64,000 nucleotides of DNA from Flavonifractor sp963557075 (GCA_963557075.1 CAUWDA010000002.1:1-64000); one strand, 5' to 3'. Shown: positions 26,691 through 36,324, numbered from the stretch's first letter. Program-made: numbers and translations. The notes: a model not told the origin generated them from the sequence alone.

Positions 26691-27731
26691 ATGAAGAAAA
26701 AACTGCTTGCGCTGGGCCTGGCCCTGGCGATGACGCTGGGCCTGGCCGCCTGTGCGCCCAATAACGACGGTGGAGAGAGCACTCCGCCTGTTGAGACCAC
26801 CCCTGCCGTTCAGTCTCAGGAGAGCGAGACCCCCGCCCCGGAGGGGGTGGAGATCCGCCTGGGCCTGCTCAACGGCCCCACCGGCATGGGAGCCGCCAAG
26901 CTGCTGGCGGACAACGATGCCGGGGAGACTGTAAACCGCTATGTGGTCACCACCAGCTCCGACCCCGCCGCCGATATCGTGCCCAAGCTGAACAGCGGCG
27001 AGCTGGATATCGCCGCTCTGCCCACCAACGTGGCCGCCAATCTGTACAACAAGACCGGCAAGGTGCAGATACTGGCCCTCAACACCCTGGGCGTGCTCCA
27101 CATCCTGGAGAACGGCGATGCGGTCAATACCCTGTCCGACCTGTCCGGCCGGACCCTGTACGCCATCAACCAGGGCACCAATACCGAGTTTGTGCTGGAC
27201 TACCTGCTGACCCAGAACGGCCTGGACCCGGATGCCGACGTGGACATCCAGTGGAAGACCAGCGAGGAGGTCACCTCTCTGATGGCCTCCGGTGAGATCG
27301 ACCTGTGTATGCTCCCTGTCCCCGCCGCCACCTCCGTGCTGATGCAGAACAGCGATGTGCGGGATGCGGTGGACCTGAGCGAGGCATGGACCCAGTCCGG
27401 GGCCGCCGGCACCTTCACGATGGGCTGCGTGGTGGTGCGCGCCGCCTTCGCTCAGGAGCACCCCGAGGCGGTGGCGGCCTTCCTGACGGAATATGAGGCG
27501 TCCATCAACTATATCAAGGACAACCCGGAGGAGGGCGGCCAGCTCATCGAGCAGTACGGCATCGTGCCCAAGGCTGCCATCGCCACCGCCGCGATCCCCC
27601 AGGCCAACATGATCTTTGCCGCCGGGGAGGATCTGAAATCCATCTCCAGCTACTATGAGGTGCTCTTTGCCGCCGACCCCACTTCGATCGGAGGTTCCAT
27701 CCCCGATGACGCATTCTACTACATTCCGTAA
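26691..27731 (+). CDS. ABC transporter substrate-binding lipoprotein (NMT1/SsuA-like)
   Basis: Surface-anchored receptor. The signal peptide MKKKLLALGLALAMTLGLAA ends at a lipobox Cys (LAACAPN, about residue 21). After a Thr/Pro/Glu linker the fold starts VEIRLGLLNGPTGMGAAKLL, typical of the NitT/TauT and thiamine-precursor receptor group, with the PTNVAANLYNKTG and NLSDLSGRTLYAINQG-like (LSDLSGRTLYAINQGT) motifs. 346 residues. Permease and ATPase follow with overlaps. The ligand could be a sulfonate, nitrate-like anion, pyrimidine precursor or other; no riboswitch is seen to narrow it. Confidence 0.88.
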   Translation: MKKKLLALGLALAMTLGLAACAPNNDGGESTPPVETTPAVQSQESETPAPEGVEIRLGLLNGPTGMGAAKLLADNDAGETVNRYVVTTSSDPAADIVPKLNSGELDIAALPTNVAANLYNKTGKVQILALNTLGVLHILENGDAVNTLSDLSGRTLYAINQGTNTEFVLDYLLTQNGLDPDADVDIQWKTSEEVTSLMASGEIDLCMLPVPAATSVLMQNSDVRDAVDLSEAWTQSGAAGTFTMGCVVVRAAFAQEHPEAVAAFLTEYEASINYIKDNPEEGGQLIEQYGIVPKAAIATAAIPQANMIFAAGEDLKSISSYYEVLFAADPTSIGGSIPDDAFYYIP

Positions 27732-28500
27732 TTGGAAGCCGGAAAAAGTACTGCGAGCTGTCATACCCCTGGCCTTTTGGCTGGGGGTTTGGCAGCTTGC
27801 GGCTTTTTTGGTGGATCTGCGCACCGATGGCCACGGGGCTGTGCTGCTGCCCTATCCCATGCTGGTGGCACAGAGGCTGCTGACCCTGGCGGGGCAGTCC
27901 GCCTTCTGGCAGGCGGCGGCAGTCACCCTGGGCCGCATTTTCGGCGGCTTTGCCCTGGGGGTGGCGGTGGGGGCTGCTGTGGCAGCGGCTACCTCCGCCC
28001 TGCGGGCGGCGGACTGGGTGCTCACGCCGGCGGTCAAGGTGATCCGGGCGGTCCCGGTGGCCTCCTTTATTGTGCTGGTGCTGCTGTGGGCCCCCTCCTC
28101 CGGCTGGGTGCCCGCCATTGTGTCCGGCCTGATGGTGCTGCCGGTGCTGTGGGGCAACGTGAGCCGGGGGGTGGCCCAGACCGACCCCCTCCTGCTGGAG
28201 GCCGCCCGGGCCTACCGCTTTGGCCGGGGCAAGACCTTCCGCCTGGTCTACCTGCCCTCGGTGCTGCCCTACTTTGCCAGCGGCTGCGCCACCGGCCTGG
28301 GTCTGGCCTGGAAGGCGGGGGTGGCGGCGGAGGTGCTGTGCCAGCCCAGGATGGCCATCGGCACCCAGCTGTACCGGGCCAGGATTACCCTGGAGACCCC
28401 CGACCTCTTTGCCTGGACAGCGGTGGTCATCGTGCTGAGTTTCCTGCTGGAATATGTGCTGGGCTTCCTGTTCCGGCGGCTGGGAGGGGCTAAAACGTGA
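27706..28500 (+). CDS. ABC transporter permease (SsuC/TauC-like)
   Basis: Membrane subunit of the importer. ATG at 27706 follows GGAGG (27690-27694) and overlaps the end of the binding-protein gene by 26 bases, consistent with translational coupling. The 264 residues have about six hydrophobic segments and the conserved cytoplasmic EAA-like loop LLLEAARAYRFGRGKTFRLV before LPSVLPYFASG. The BPD_transp_1 fold is clear. It overlaps the next gene by 4 bases. Confidence 0.92.
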   Translation: MTHSTTFRNWKPEKVLRAVIPLAFWLGVWQLAAFLVDLRTDGHGAVLLPYPMLVAQRLLTLAGQSAFWQAAAVTLGRIFGGFALGVAVGAAVAAATSALRAADWVLTPAVKVIRAVPVASFIVLVLLWAPSSGWVPAIVSGLMVLPVLWGNVSRGVAQTDPLLLEAARAYRFGRGKTFRLVYLPSVLPYFASGCATGLGLAWKAGVAAEVLCQPRMAIGTQLYRARITLETPDLFAWTAVVIVLSFLLEYVLGFLFRRLGGAKT

Positions 28501-29072
28501 TATCGGTCAAAAATATTACTGTCCGTTTTGCAGAAAAGACGGTGCTGGACCAATTTTCCCTGGAGCTGCCGGAGGAGGGGATCACGGCCCTGTCCGGCCC
28601 GTCGGGCTGCGGCAAGACCACCCTGCTGCGGGTGCTGGCGGGGCTCCAGCCGGTGGAGGGGGGGACGGTGACGGTCCCGGAGCCGCCGGTCATCCTCTTC
28701 CAGGAAAACCGCCTGTTGCCCTGGCGGACGGTGGAGCAGCACGTTACCGATGTGCTTCCCCGGAGCCGCCGGGAGGAGGCGGGCCGGTGGCTGGCTCTGG
28801 TGGAGCTGGAGGGGGAGGAGCGGACCTGTCCCGCCGCCCTGTCCGGCGGCATGGGCCGGCGGCTGTCCCTGGCCCGAGCCCTGGCCTGCGGCGGGGGAGT
28901 GCTCCTGCTGGACGAGCCCTTTGCGGGGGTGGATGCCCCCCGGATGCGCCGCATCCTGGAGCGGATCCGGGCGCTGGGGACGCCGGTGGTGCTGTCCAGC
29001 CATGAGAGGGAGACGGTGGCTCTGTGCGACCGGGTGATCGAGCTGTCCGGCCCGCCGCTGCGTCCGGCTTAA
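28497..29072 (+). CDS. ABC transporter ATP-binding protein, short form
   Basis: ATPase partner of the permease. It starts at GTG 28497, overlapping the permease stop (GTGA). Walker A GPSGCGKTTLLRVL, Q-loop FQENRLLPWRT, signature LSGGMGRRLSLARAL, Walker B VLLLDEPFAGVD and switch His (SSHERE) are intact. At 191 residues it is about 50-60 residues shorter than usual for this family, mainly in the helical subdomain and C-terminus. All catalytic motifs are kept, so it should work. A terminator follows. Confidence 0.93.
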   Translation: MISVKNITVRFAEKTVLDQFSLELPEEGITALSGPSGCGKTTLLRVLAGLQPVEGGTVTVPEPPVILFQENRLLPWRTVEQHVTDVLPRSRREEAGRWLALVELEGEERTCPAALSGGMGRRLSLARALACGGGVLLLDEPFAGVDAPRMRRILERIRALGTPVVLSSHERETVALCDRVIELSGPPLRPA

Positions 29073-29117
29073 GAAAAACAGCCGATATTTTTTCAATATT
29101 ACAAAGGTTTTGTGAAC

Positions 29118-29150
29118 AAAGGCGAAAGCGCGTTGCGCTTTCGCCTTTTT
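29118..29150 (+). terminator. Terminator after the NitT/TauT-type ABC operon
   Basis: Stem AAAGGCGAAAGCGC pairing with GCGCTTTCGCCTTT, followed by Ts, 45 bases after the ATPase stop. Confidence 0.9.
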
Positions 29151-29191
29151 GTGATACAATGATGGTCATGATTTTTGGTAAAGGCAGCGTA

Positions 29192-31129
29192 ATGAATATG
29201 AATGATCCCATGAAAACAGAGACCATCCGGCCGGAGCAGGAAAAGAGCTCCGGCCATTCCGGCCCGGAGCGCGCGCGGTCCCGCCTGCGCTGGCCCAAGC
29301 TCCCCCTGACGCCCCGGCAGTACGGGTGGGTCACTGCGGTGCTGCTCATCGTGGTGCCGCTGATCTCCTTCACGATGGTGGAGTACTTAAACTATAATAA
29401 TCCCTGGCAGGACTTCAGCGGGGCCCAGATCATCCTCAATCTGGCGTGGTATTACCTGGCGGAGCTGGTGTTCTACTTCCTGCGGGGACGGCGCAGCGGG
29501 GCCATCCGGCTGGGGTTGCTGGTGACCTGGGGCTTTGGCTTTGCCAACCACTACCTCATTGCCTTCCGCGGCCGGACCCTCTTCCCCGGGGACTTCCTCT
29601 GCCTGGGTACCGCCCTCAATGTGGCGGGGGGATACGACTACCGCCTGTCCCAGCGGCAGGGGGTGACGGTGCTGATCCTGGCGGCGGTGCTGCTGGCGCT
29701 CTCCCTGCTGCCCAGGGAGCCGCGAAAAAAGTTCTCCTGGAAGGTGTTTCTCCCCTCGGCGGGGGTGGCGGCGGCCTTTCTGGCGGTGTTTTTCGGCACC
29801 GGACTGGTGGAGGGGCTGGGCATCGAGCCCTCCATGTGGACCACCCGGGGCAACGGCCTGGCCCTCAACTTTACGGTGTGCATGAAGTACATGAAGTCGG
29901 AGAAGCCGGAGACCTATGACCAGGAGACCCTGGACGCCCTGGCGGAGGAGAACGGCAGCGACGATGTATCGGTAAGCGTGGTGGACCCGGACGGGACCAT
30001 CCGGCCGGTGAATGTCATCGTCGTTATGAACGAGTCCTACTCCGACCTGTCCGTGCTGCCGGGGGTGGAGACCAACCGGGACGCGATGCCCTTCTTCCAC
30101 GCGCTCACGGAGAACACCATCAAGGGCTGGGCCTACTCCTCTGTGTTCGGCGGCACTACTGCCAATTCGGAGTATGAATTCCTCACCGGCAACACCACCG
30201 CCTTCCTGCCCGCCGGTACGGTGCCCTATCAAATGTACGTCTCCGACGGGGACCCCACCCTGGTGGGCCAGATGTCCGACCTGGGGTACACCACCATCGC
30301 GTCCCATCCCTACCGCGCTTCCGGCTGGAACCGTCCCACGGTGTATCAGAACTTCGGCTTTGACCAGGTGTACTTTGAGGGGGACTTTCAGGACCGGGAA
30401 TACATGCGGGGGGACGAAAAGACCGGATATGTCACCGACCAGTGTAACTATGAGAACCTGATCCGGCTCTATGAGGAGAAGGAGGCAGGGGAGCCGCTCT
30501 TCCTCTTCAACATCACCATGCAGAACCACAGCGGCTATCAGATGTCCTGGGACAACCTGCCCCGGGAGGTGTGGCTCACAGGGGCGATGGAGAACCGGTT
30601 CCAGACGGTGAACCAGTACCTCTCCCTCATCTACCAGAGCGACCTGGCCCTGGAATATCTCATTGATTATTTCTCTCAGGTGGAGGAGCCCACCATGATC
30701 CTCCTCTTTGGGGACCATCAGCCCCAGGTGGCCACCAACTTTTACACCCAGGTGCTGGGGGACGACCCGGATACCGCCCTGGCCCAGAAGAAGCAGATGG
30801 TGCCCTTCGCCCTGTGGGCCAATTACGACATCCCGGAGGCGGATGGGGTGGAGCTCTCCCTCAACTACCTGTCCACCCTGCTGCTGGAGACCGCCGGTCT
30901 GCCTCTGACCGGCTACCAGAAGTTCCAGCGGGAACTGTGGGAGCAGGCTCCGGTGATCAACACCCTGGGCGTCCGGGACGCACAGGGCGGCTGGTACGGC
31001 GAAAACGAGGCTCTGCCCGCCGAACTGGACGCCGCCGTTGAGGCATATAAGGTGCTGCTGTACAACAACATTTTTGACAAGTCCGACCGGCTGGAAAACT
31101 TCTTTTCCCTGACCGGCCCGGCTGAATAA
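29192..31129 (+). CDS. LTA synthase family protein (sulfatase-fold phosphoglycerol transferase-like)
   Basis: Membrane enzyme of the LtaS/sulfatase superfamily, likely transferring phosphoglycerol or a related group to a cell-surface polymer. ATG at 29192 is preferred because the longer frame would pass through the terminator at 29118-29150. About five membrane helices (residues about 50-215) precede the extracellular domain. There the metal-binding Glu in VVMNESYSDLS, the nucleophile region FGGTTANSEYEFLTGN (Thr), the His in TMQNHSGYQ and the LLFGDHQP metal site are visible. 645 residues. It is monocistronic and ends in a strong terminator. Confidence 0.92.
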   Translation: MNMNDPMKTETIRPEQEKSSGHSGPERARSRLRWPKLPLTPRQYGWVTAVLLIVVPLISFTMVEYLNYNNPWQDFSGAQIILNLAWYYLAELVFYFLRGRRSGAIRLGLLVTWGFGFANHYLIAFRGRTLFPGDFLCLGTALNVAGGYDYRLSQRQGVTVLILAAVLLALSLLPREPRKKFSWKVFLPSAGVAAAFLAVFFGTGLVEGLGIEPSMWTTRGNGLALNFTVCMKYMKSEKPETYDQETLDALAEENGSDDVSVSVVDPDGTIRPVNVIVVMNESYSDLSVLPGVETNRDAMPFFHALTENTIKGWAYSSVFGGTTANSEYEFLTGNTTAFLPAGTVPYQMYVSDGDPTLVGQMSDLGYTTIASHPYRASGWNRPTVYQNFGFDQVYFEGDFQDREYMRGDEKTGYVTDQCNYENLIRLYEEKEAGEPLFLFNITMQNHSGYQMSWDNLPREVWLTGAMENRFQTVNQYLSLIYQSDLALEYLIDYFSQVEEPTMILLFGDHQPQVATNFYTQVLGDDPDTALAQKKQMVPFALWANYDIPEADGVELSLNYLSTLLLETAGLPLTGYQKFQRELWEQAPVINTLGVRDAQGGWYGENEALPAELDAAVEAYKVLLYNNIFDKSDRLENFFSLTGPAE

Positions 31130-31130
31130 C

Positions 31131-31170
31131 AAACGGGCCCCCGGAGGAAGCTCCTCCGGGGGCCCGTTTT
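31131..31170. terminator. Bidirectional terminator between convergent genes
   Basis: Long hairpin AAACGGGCCCCCGGAGGA / TCCTCCGGGGGCCCGTTT with A and T flanks, between the convergent LTA-synthase and transglutaminase genes. Confidence 0.92.
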
Positions 31171-31172
31171 GT

Positions 31173-33536
31173 TTAACACAGTCCCAGGATATAACGGCAC
31201 AGGAAGCGCTTGTACCAGGGCAGGGCCTTGTCCGCCAGGGCGGAGCCGGTGCGGGCGGCCTCCACGGCGGCGAGCCGCTCCTCCTCCGTCAGGGTGTGGG
31301 GGCTGAACTGGGCCTTTTTGGCCAGCGCAAAGACGAATGCGGGGATATCCCCGCCCCAGCGGGCCAGCTTCTTCAGGTGGAGGTAGGCGGCGATGACCGC
31401 CCGGTTGGTGTCCGCCTGCCGGAAGTTTCGTTCCCGCCGTGCGCGGCCAAGGAACCGGCGGATGGGGAAGGCCAGCGCCGCCAGAAGGACCGCCAGGGGG
31501 ATCAGGATGACCCGCAGGTCCAGCGGTGCGGCCTCATCCCGCTCGTTCTCCGGTTCGTCATGGGGGGCGGAGGGCCGGGCGCTGGCCTGGGGCGCCTGGG
31601 TGGCGGCGGGCGTAGGCGCCGCAGTGGGTGTGGGGGTGGGTTCCACGGTACCGCTCTGGCCGGGGCTGCTGCCGGCGTAGGCGGGCGTGACCTCCACCGG
31701 CTCCCAGCCGTAGCCGTCGATATAGACCTCCACCCAGGCGTGGGCGGCGGAGTCGGGGACATTCACATGGCCGGAGGCGGGCACGTCGGCCACATAGCCG
31801 GTGACGTACCGGGCGGGGATGCCCATATACCGCAGAATCAGGGTGGCGGCGGAGGCAAAGTGCATGCAGTAGCCTTCGTGGCTCTCGGTCAGGAAATAGG
31901 ACACGAAGTCCTCTCCTTCCGGGGTAGCGGGGGTGTCCGGGTTGTACTCCGCCAGACCGTCCAGGTAGGCGGCTACGATGTTGGCCATTATCATGGGGTA
32001 TGCCCGTGTGACATCCGTTTCTTGGACGTTACCGCGTTGGAATAGCTCCAGATAGGCCTGATAGGCGGGGTTCTCTGTTCCGCCGGGGAGATGGCCGGGC
32101 ATATCTGTAGCCAAGTCCTCAATAACGGCATCCAAAGCGTCCACAACATCTTCATACACAGCCATGTAGGAGCTCTCATAAACAAACTTGGTATAGGTGC
32201 CCTCGGCCTGGCTGGCTTCCCCCGGCAGCTCCGCTCCCGACAGGGGATCGCAGCCGGGCTGGACGTATACCGTGTGGGTCCGCACACCGTCCCCCCGGGC
32301 CAGCCAGGCATCATTGACAAATTTGGTCCCGCTGAGCTCGTCGGGCCGGGAGAGGATGTGGTAGGGGACATACACATAGTCCGGGTCGGCCCCCACGTTG
32401 CGGACGGTGACCCTGGCGTAGTCCTTATTGGGGTAGCTGTCCCGATCTGCCAAAGCGGGGAAGTTCAAAGGCTGGAAGCCCTCCAGGGAGGGATAGAACA
32501 CACTGTCAGTAAAGGAGGGAGGATCACCTTCCTGGGTCTCATCCCAAAACATCCAGCTGTAGAGATCCTCCGGCAGCGGGTTCCAGCTGCCGTCCTCATA
32601 CACGGCGCTGGAGAAGCCCCGCAGGTAGATGCGGCCCCGCAGCTCTGTGTCCACCTCCAGCACCGTCCGGCCGGAGAAGCGGAGGGGGCCTGCGTCGGCC
32701 AGCGCGATCCTGCCGTCCGCGTCGGTAAAGGAGCCGCCCGACCCAAGGCCGAAGAGACCCTTTCCGTGGGCGAGGGACGGGTCCAGGCGGGACACCCAGG
32801 TGTTGATGGCATCCAGAGCGTCGTCTGCCCACCGGGGCCGCTGGTAGCTGTCCTGGGGCATGGCCAGCCCCAGCAGGGCCAGAAGCAGGGCCGCCGCCGG
32901 GAGGGAGAGCAGGGTGAGCCGGGCGGCTCCCGCCCGGTCCCAACGCCGGACCAGCGCCCCTAGGCCCAGGGCGATCCAGCCCAGGAGCAGCCCCATCAGG
33001 GGCATCCAGTCCGGAGTCACCGAAATGCACAGGGGGGCCAGCACAAAGGGGCCGGTGAGTAAAAACGCCGCAGGGAGAGAGGGACGCCGCACCACCGCCA
33101 GAGCCAGCGGCGTTCCCAGCGCCCCGGAAGCCACCAGGGTCAGCAGGGTGGCGCAGCGGACCCACACGGCGTCGGGCAGCTGGGCGATAGGCCGGATGAA
33201 GCCGTCCAGCTCCAGGCTGGTGCACACCGTGTTGACCACCGCGCAGCGGTAGGTGATCTCTCCCAGCCGAAGCCAGGGGAACAGCCGCCAGACCAACAGG
33301 AGAAGGGCGGCCAGCAGGGCGGCCATGCCGGCCAGCATCCAGCGGGTGGGCAGGGCGCAGAGCAGGGTGAGCAGTACCGTCAGCAGGGCGCAGCCTGCCA
33401 GCAGGATGGGGAGCAGCAGGGTCTGGCCCGCCGCCGAGGCAAAGGACCACAGTGCGCCGCTCAGCAGCAGGAAGAGGAGAATGCCTCCGGTGAACAGCTC
33501 CAGAGACCGGGGGCGGGGCGGGGCAGGTCTGTTCAT
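31173..33536 (-). CDS. Transglutaminase-like membrane protein (TgpA-type)
   Basis: Large membrane protein with an extracytoplasmic transglutaminase-like peptidase domain. ATG at 33536 overlaps the DUF58 stop (ATGA) and has GGAGGGG 6 bases upstream; the longer frame is not needed. It has about six N-terminal membrane helices (to about residue 210) and a long outer region containing the catalytic Cys in HEGYCMHFASAATLILRYMG and the His in AAHAWVEVYIDGYGW. The third position reads PVEVTP where many homologues have Asp. A Pro/Thr/Ala linker, a further membrane helix and a C-terminal DUF4129-like helical part follow. 787 residues. It is third in the moxR-DUF58 operon. Confidence 0.9.
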   Translation of the reverse strand: MNRPAPPRPRSLELFTGGILLFLLLSGALWSFASAAGQTLLLPILLAGCALLTVLLTLLCALPTRWMLAGMAALLAALLLLVWRLFPWLRLGEITYRCAVVNTVCTSLELDGFIRPIAQLPDAVWVRCATLLTLVASGALGTPLALAVVRRPSLPAAFLLTGPFVLAPLCISVTPDWMPLMGLLLGWIALGLGALVRRWDRAGAARLTLLSLPAAALLLALLGLAMPQDSYQRPRWADDALDAINTWVSRLDPSLAHGKGLFGLGSGGSFTDADGRIALADAGPLRFSGRTVLEVDTELRGRIYLRGFSSAVYEDGSWNPLPEDLYSWMFWDETQEGDPPSFTDSVFYPSLEGFQPLNFPALADRDSYPNKDYARVTVRNVGADPDYVYVPYHILSRPDELSGTKFVNDAWLARGDGVRTHTVYVQPGCDPLSGAELPGEASQAEGTYTKFVYESSYMAVYEDVVDALDAVIEDLATDMPGHLPGGTENPAYQAYLELFQRGNVQETDVTRAYPMIMANIVAAYLDGLAEYNPDTPATPEGEDFVSYFLTESHEGYCMHFASAATLILRYMGIPARYVTGYVADVPASGHVNVPDSAAHAWVEVYIDGYGWEPVEVTPAYAGSSPGQSGTVEPTPTPTAAPTPAATQAPQASARPSAPHDEPENERDEAAPLDLRVILIPLAVLLAALAFPIRRFLGRARRERNFRQADTNRAVIAAYLHLKKLARWGGDIPAFVFALAKKAQFSPHTLTEEERLAAVEAARTGSALADKALPWYKRFLCRYILGLC

Positions 33537-34534
33537 AGCGCCCCTCCTTCCACGCCCTCCGGCGTCACATGGAGATGGAGGGGCCGCCCCGGCCCGGCGG
33601 GGCGCAGCAGGGCCCGGTCCAGAATGGAGATGCCCGCCGCAGGAGCGGGGGTGGAGAGGGACGGCTCCAGGCAGGCCGGCAGGTCGCGCTCTTCGTCTAC
33701 CGCCCGGTCCTCCACCGCGCCGGTAACGGGGGAGGACCACTGGATATGGTGGGGATATCCCTGCTCCAGCAGCCGGCGGGACAGGCCATACAGGCGGGCA
33801 AAGGTGCGGTCCAGGGCCTCGGGGGTCCCAAAGTGGTCGTAGGTCACCACGATGAGGGGCTGTATGGGCTCCAGAGTCTCCCGCACCACCGGTTCATCCC
33901 GCTTGGAGGACAGCTTCCAGTGGATCGACCGCAGCGGGTCTCCGGGCCGGTAGTCCCGCAGGTCATAGTCCTCGCCGGGCCCGCCGCCGGGGCGGGGGCG
34001 GAGGACCGTCCCCCCGTTCCAGCAGGTGGACAGGTCCGTCAGGTCCTCCGGCTCTGCCGGGACAGGCAGCACCAGCACGGCCCACTCCGGACCCCGACGC
34101 AGCGGCAGGGGGAACAGGCCCAGCAGGTCGCAGCTCCAGGCCCCTTCTACCCGGCACACCAGCCGCCCGCAGTGACCGGCTGGGACGGTCAGGGAGACGG
34201 GGGCGCCTTGGACAGGCACGGCCCGGAGCAGCCCCTCCTCGCCGGTGAGCTGGTTGCGCCAGCGCAGCCTGACTCTGGGCGGGACCAGGGGCAGGGGAGA
34301 GGTGTGTTCCAGAGCGAGATGGAAGCAGGCGGGTTCTCCACAGCGTACCGTGGAGGCGGCCGGCGTGACGGCGAGCCGGACCCCGGACAGCCCCGGCAGG
34401 GAGAGCAGCAGGGAGAGGACCGGCAGGGCCAGGATCAGGACCAGCACGAAGGTGGAGAGATAAAAGCGGAACAGGATCTGAAACAGTACGGCCGCCCCCA
34501 CCAGCGCGGCGTACAGGATACGGCGGCTCCTCAT
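33533..34534 (-). CDS. DUF58 (von Willebrand-like) protein
   Basis: Usual partner of MoxR ATPases, thought to act in envelope or chaperone-like assembly. ATG at 34534 gives 333 residues with two membrane helices near the N-terminus (about 5-45), then a beta-rich region and the DUF58 signature GEDYDLRDYRPGDPLRSIHW, followed by KLSSKRDEPVVRE. It starts 4 bases after the moxR stop and overlaps the next gene's start by 4 bases, so the three are tightly coupled. Confidence 0.92.
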   Translation of the reverse strand: MRSRRILYAALVGAAVLFQILFRFYLSTFVLVLILALPVLSLLLSLPGLSGVRLAVTPAASTVRCGEPACFHLALEHTSPLPLVPPRVRLRWRNQLTGEEGLLRAVPVQGAPVSLTVPAGHCGRLVCRVEGAWSCDLLGLFPLPLRRGPEWAVLVLPVPAEPEDLTDLSTCWNGGTVLRPRPGGGPGEDYDLRDYRPGDPLRSIHWKLSSKRDEPVVRETLEPIQPLIVVTYDHFGTPEALDRTFARLYGLSRRLLEQGYPHHIQWSSPVTGAVEDRAVDEERDLPACLEPSLSTPAPAAGISILDRALLRPAGPGRPLHLHVTPEGVEGGAL

Positions 34535-34538
34535 GACC

Positions 34539-35468
34539 TCACCCGATGGCGGGGGGCGGGACCTGCCGGAGCAGCTCAGACAGGTGGAAGCCGCCGCCGG
34601 CTTCCGCCCGGGGGGAGAGGATGAGCCGGTGGGCCACAACGTCGGCAAAGACCATGGACACGTCCTCCGGCTCCACATAGTCCCGACCCATGGTGAGGGC
34701 GGCGGCCCGGGCCATGGCGGCCAGCGCCAGAGAGGCCCGTGGGCTGGCTCCCTGGACGATCATGGGGTGATTCCGGGTGGCGTTCACCAGCCGAATGATA
34801 TAGTCCAGCACCTGGTCGGAGAGATAGACCCGGTCAGCCTGGGCCCGGAGCTGGTCCAGACCGGCGGGGTCCAGTACCTGGCGTACCTGCCCCAGTGGGT
34901 CGCCCCCCTGCCTGCGGCGCACCATCTCCGCCTCGTCCGCCGGGGTGGGGTAGCCGATGGACAGGCGGACCATGAACCGGTCCAGCTGGGAGTCGGGCAG
35001 CAGCTGGGTGCCCGAGGCCCCGGCCGGGTTCTGGGTAGCGATGACCAGGAAGGGCCGGGGGACCGGATGGCTCACCCCGTCCACCGTGACCTGCCCCTCC
35101 TCCATGGCCTCCAGCAGGGCGGACTGGGTGCGGCTGGTGGCCCGGTTGAGCTCGTCTGCCAGAAAGAGGTTGCACAGCACCGCGCCGGGCTGGTACTCCA
35201 TGGCGCCGGTAGTCTTGTTGTAGAGAGAAAAACCGGTGATGTCCGAGGGCATTACGTCGGGGGTGAACTGCACCCGGTTATATTGCAGTCCCAGGGCCCG
35301 GGAGAAGGCCAGAGCCATCGTGGTCTTGCCCACGCCGGGGATGTCCTCCAGCAGGATGTGTCCCCGGGCCAAAATGGCCAGCAGTGCCCGGGCCAGTACC
35401 TCGTCCTTGCCTACTACCGCTTTTCTGACCTGTCCCAGGATCTCCAGCACCTGTTTGTTGCCCTCCAT
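34539..35468 (-). CDS. MoxR family AAA+ ATPase
   Basis: Cytosolic AAA+ chaperone-like ATPase. ATG at 35468 has GGGAGGG 6 bases upstream. Walker A is DIPGVGKTTMALAF (about residue 45), Walker B is FLADELNRATSRTQSALLEA, sensor 1 lies in VIATQNP, and a helical lid follows. 309 residues, typical of the RavA/MoxR group. It is first gene of a moxR-DUF58-transglutaminase operon under a consensus promoter. The three-gene set is widespread and probably links ATP hydrolysis to an envelope process; the substrate is unknown. Confidence 0.94.
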   Translation of the reverse strand: MEGNKQVLEILGQVRKAVVGKDEVLARALLAILARGHILLEDIPGVGKTTMALAFSRALGLQYNRVQFTPDVMPSDITGFSLYNKTTGAMEYQPGAVLCNLFLADELNRATSRTQSALLEAMEEGQVTVDGVSHPVPRPFLVIATQNPAGASGTQLLPDSQLDRFMVRLSIGYPTPADEAEMVRRRQGGDPLGQVRQVLDPAGLDQLRAQADRVYLSDQVLDYIIRLVNATRNHPMIVQGASPRASLALAAMARAAALTMGRDYVEPEDVSMVFADVVAHRLILSPRAEAGGGFHLSELLRQVPPPAIG

Positions 35469-35502
35469 GGCCATCCCTCCCAAGCGTGATATCGTTGGCT
35501 CT

Positions 35503-35530
35503 ATTGTATCAGAGCGTGAACTTATGTCAA
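35503..35530 (-). promoter_or_regulatory. Promoter of the moxR operon
   Basis: Reading leftward: TTGACA (35530-35525), 16-base spacer, TACAAT (35508-35503), 35 bases before the moxR start. Confidence 0.85.
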
Positions 35531-35664
35531 CGGGATCCGGTATAAATTTCGCGGGGCGGAGGGAGGGGGCCTGCCCATCCCGCTGCATTGGGGCCGCAAC
35601 AGGGGAAAATGGGGATATTTTTTGTATCATAGCGGCCAAAGTGGGAAAAAATCACCGCAGACCC

Positions 35665-35693
35665 TTGCACAAAACACGGCTTTGTGATATAGT
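35665..35693 (+). promoter_or_regulatory. Promoter of the rimP-ribF translation operon
   Basis: TTGCAC (35665-35670), 17-base spacer, TATAGT (35688-35693), about 107 bases before rimP. It divides the divergent moxR and rimP operons. Confidence 0.78.
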
Positions 35694-35800
35694 ACATACG
35701 CTAGTAGTAGAGATATGGTGAGAGTGGGGTCGCGGCTCCGCTCTTTCTTATTGAAAAAACGGGGCATGTAAAAATATGACAGCTCCGGCGGAGGTGGCGT

Positions 35801-36256
35801 ATGGCCAAGGTAACAGAGCTGGTATCCGCACTGGCCGCTCCCCTGGTGGAGGAGGCCGGCTGCACCCTGTGGGACGTGGAGTACGTCCGGGAGGCGGGGC
35901 AGTGGTTTCTGCGGGTCTATATCGACAAGGAGGAGGGCGTCTCCATCAACGACTGTGAGGCGGTGAGCCGCCCCCTGTCCGACGCCCTGGACGAGGCCGA
36001 CCCCATTGAGGGCAGCTATGTGCTGGAGGTCTCCTCCGCCGGCGCCGACCGGCCCCTGAAGAAGCCGGAGCATTTCGCGGCCTTCCAGGGCGCCGAGGTG
36101 GAAGTGCGCCTGTACCGGGCGGTGGACGGCCGGAAGGACCATGTGGGCACGCTGTCCGGCTATGAGAACGGAGACGTGACCATCGAGACGGCGGAGGGAC
36201 CCAGGACCTTTGTGAAGAAGGATGTGGCCCAGACCCGGCTGTATGTGCGGTTTTAA
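35801..36256 (+). CDS. rimP: Ribosome maturation factor RimP
   Basis: Cytosolic assembly factor for the 30S subunit. The 151 residues show the N-terminal RimP domain (LVEEAGCTLWDVEYVREAGQ, about 16-35, then LRVYIDKEEGVSINDCEAVS) and the SH3-like C-terminus (KEDHVG-type region KDHVGTLSGYENGDVTIET, about 104-122). The conserved SSAGADRPLKK motif near residue 80 joins the two. GGAGGTGGCGT precedes the ATG. First gene of the operon, directly before nusA, the conserved order. Confidence 0.96.
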   Translation: MAKVTELVSALAAPLVEEAGCTLWDVEYVREAGQWFLRVYIDKEEGVSINDCEAVSRPLSDALDEADPIEGSYVLEVSSAGADRPLKKPEHFAAFQGAEVEVRLYRAVDGRKDHVGTLSGYENGDVTIETAEGPRTFVKKDVAQTRLYVRF

Positions 36257-36324
36257 GATTAACGCGGTGTGTGCTTTATCATTGCGCGCCGCAGAGCCAT
36301 AACCCCGACGAAAGGAGAACAGTT

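Noticed and set aside
26691..26900. Riboswitch upstream of the NitT/TauT-type ABC operon (thiamine or other)
   Set aside because: The leader between the promoter and the start is only about 60 bases, too short, with no conserved riboswitch core.
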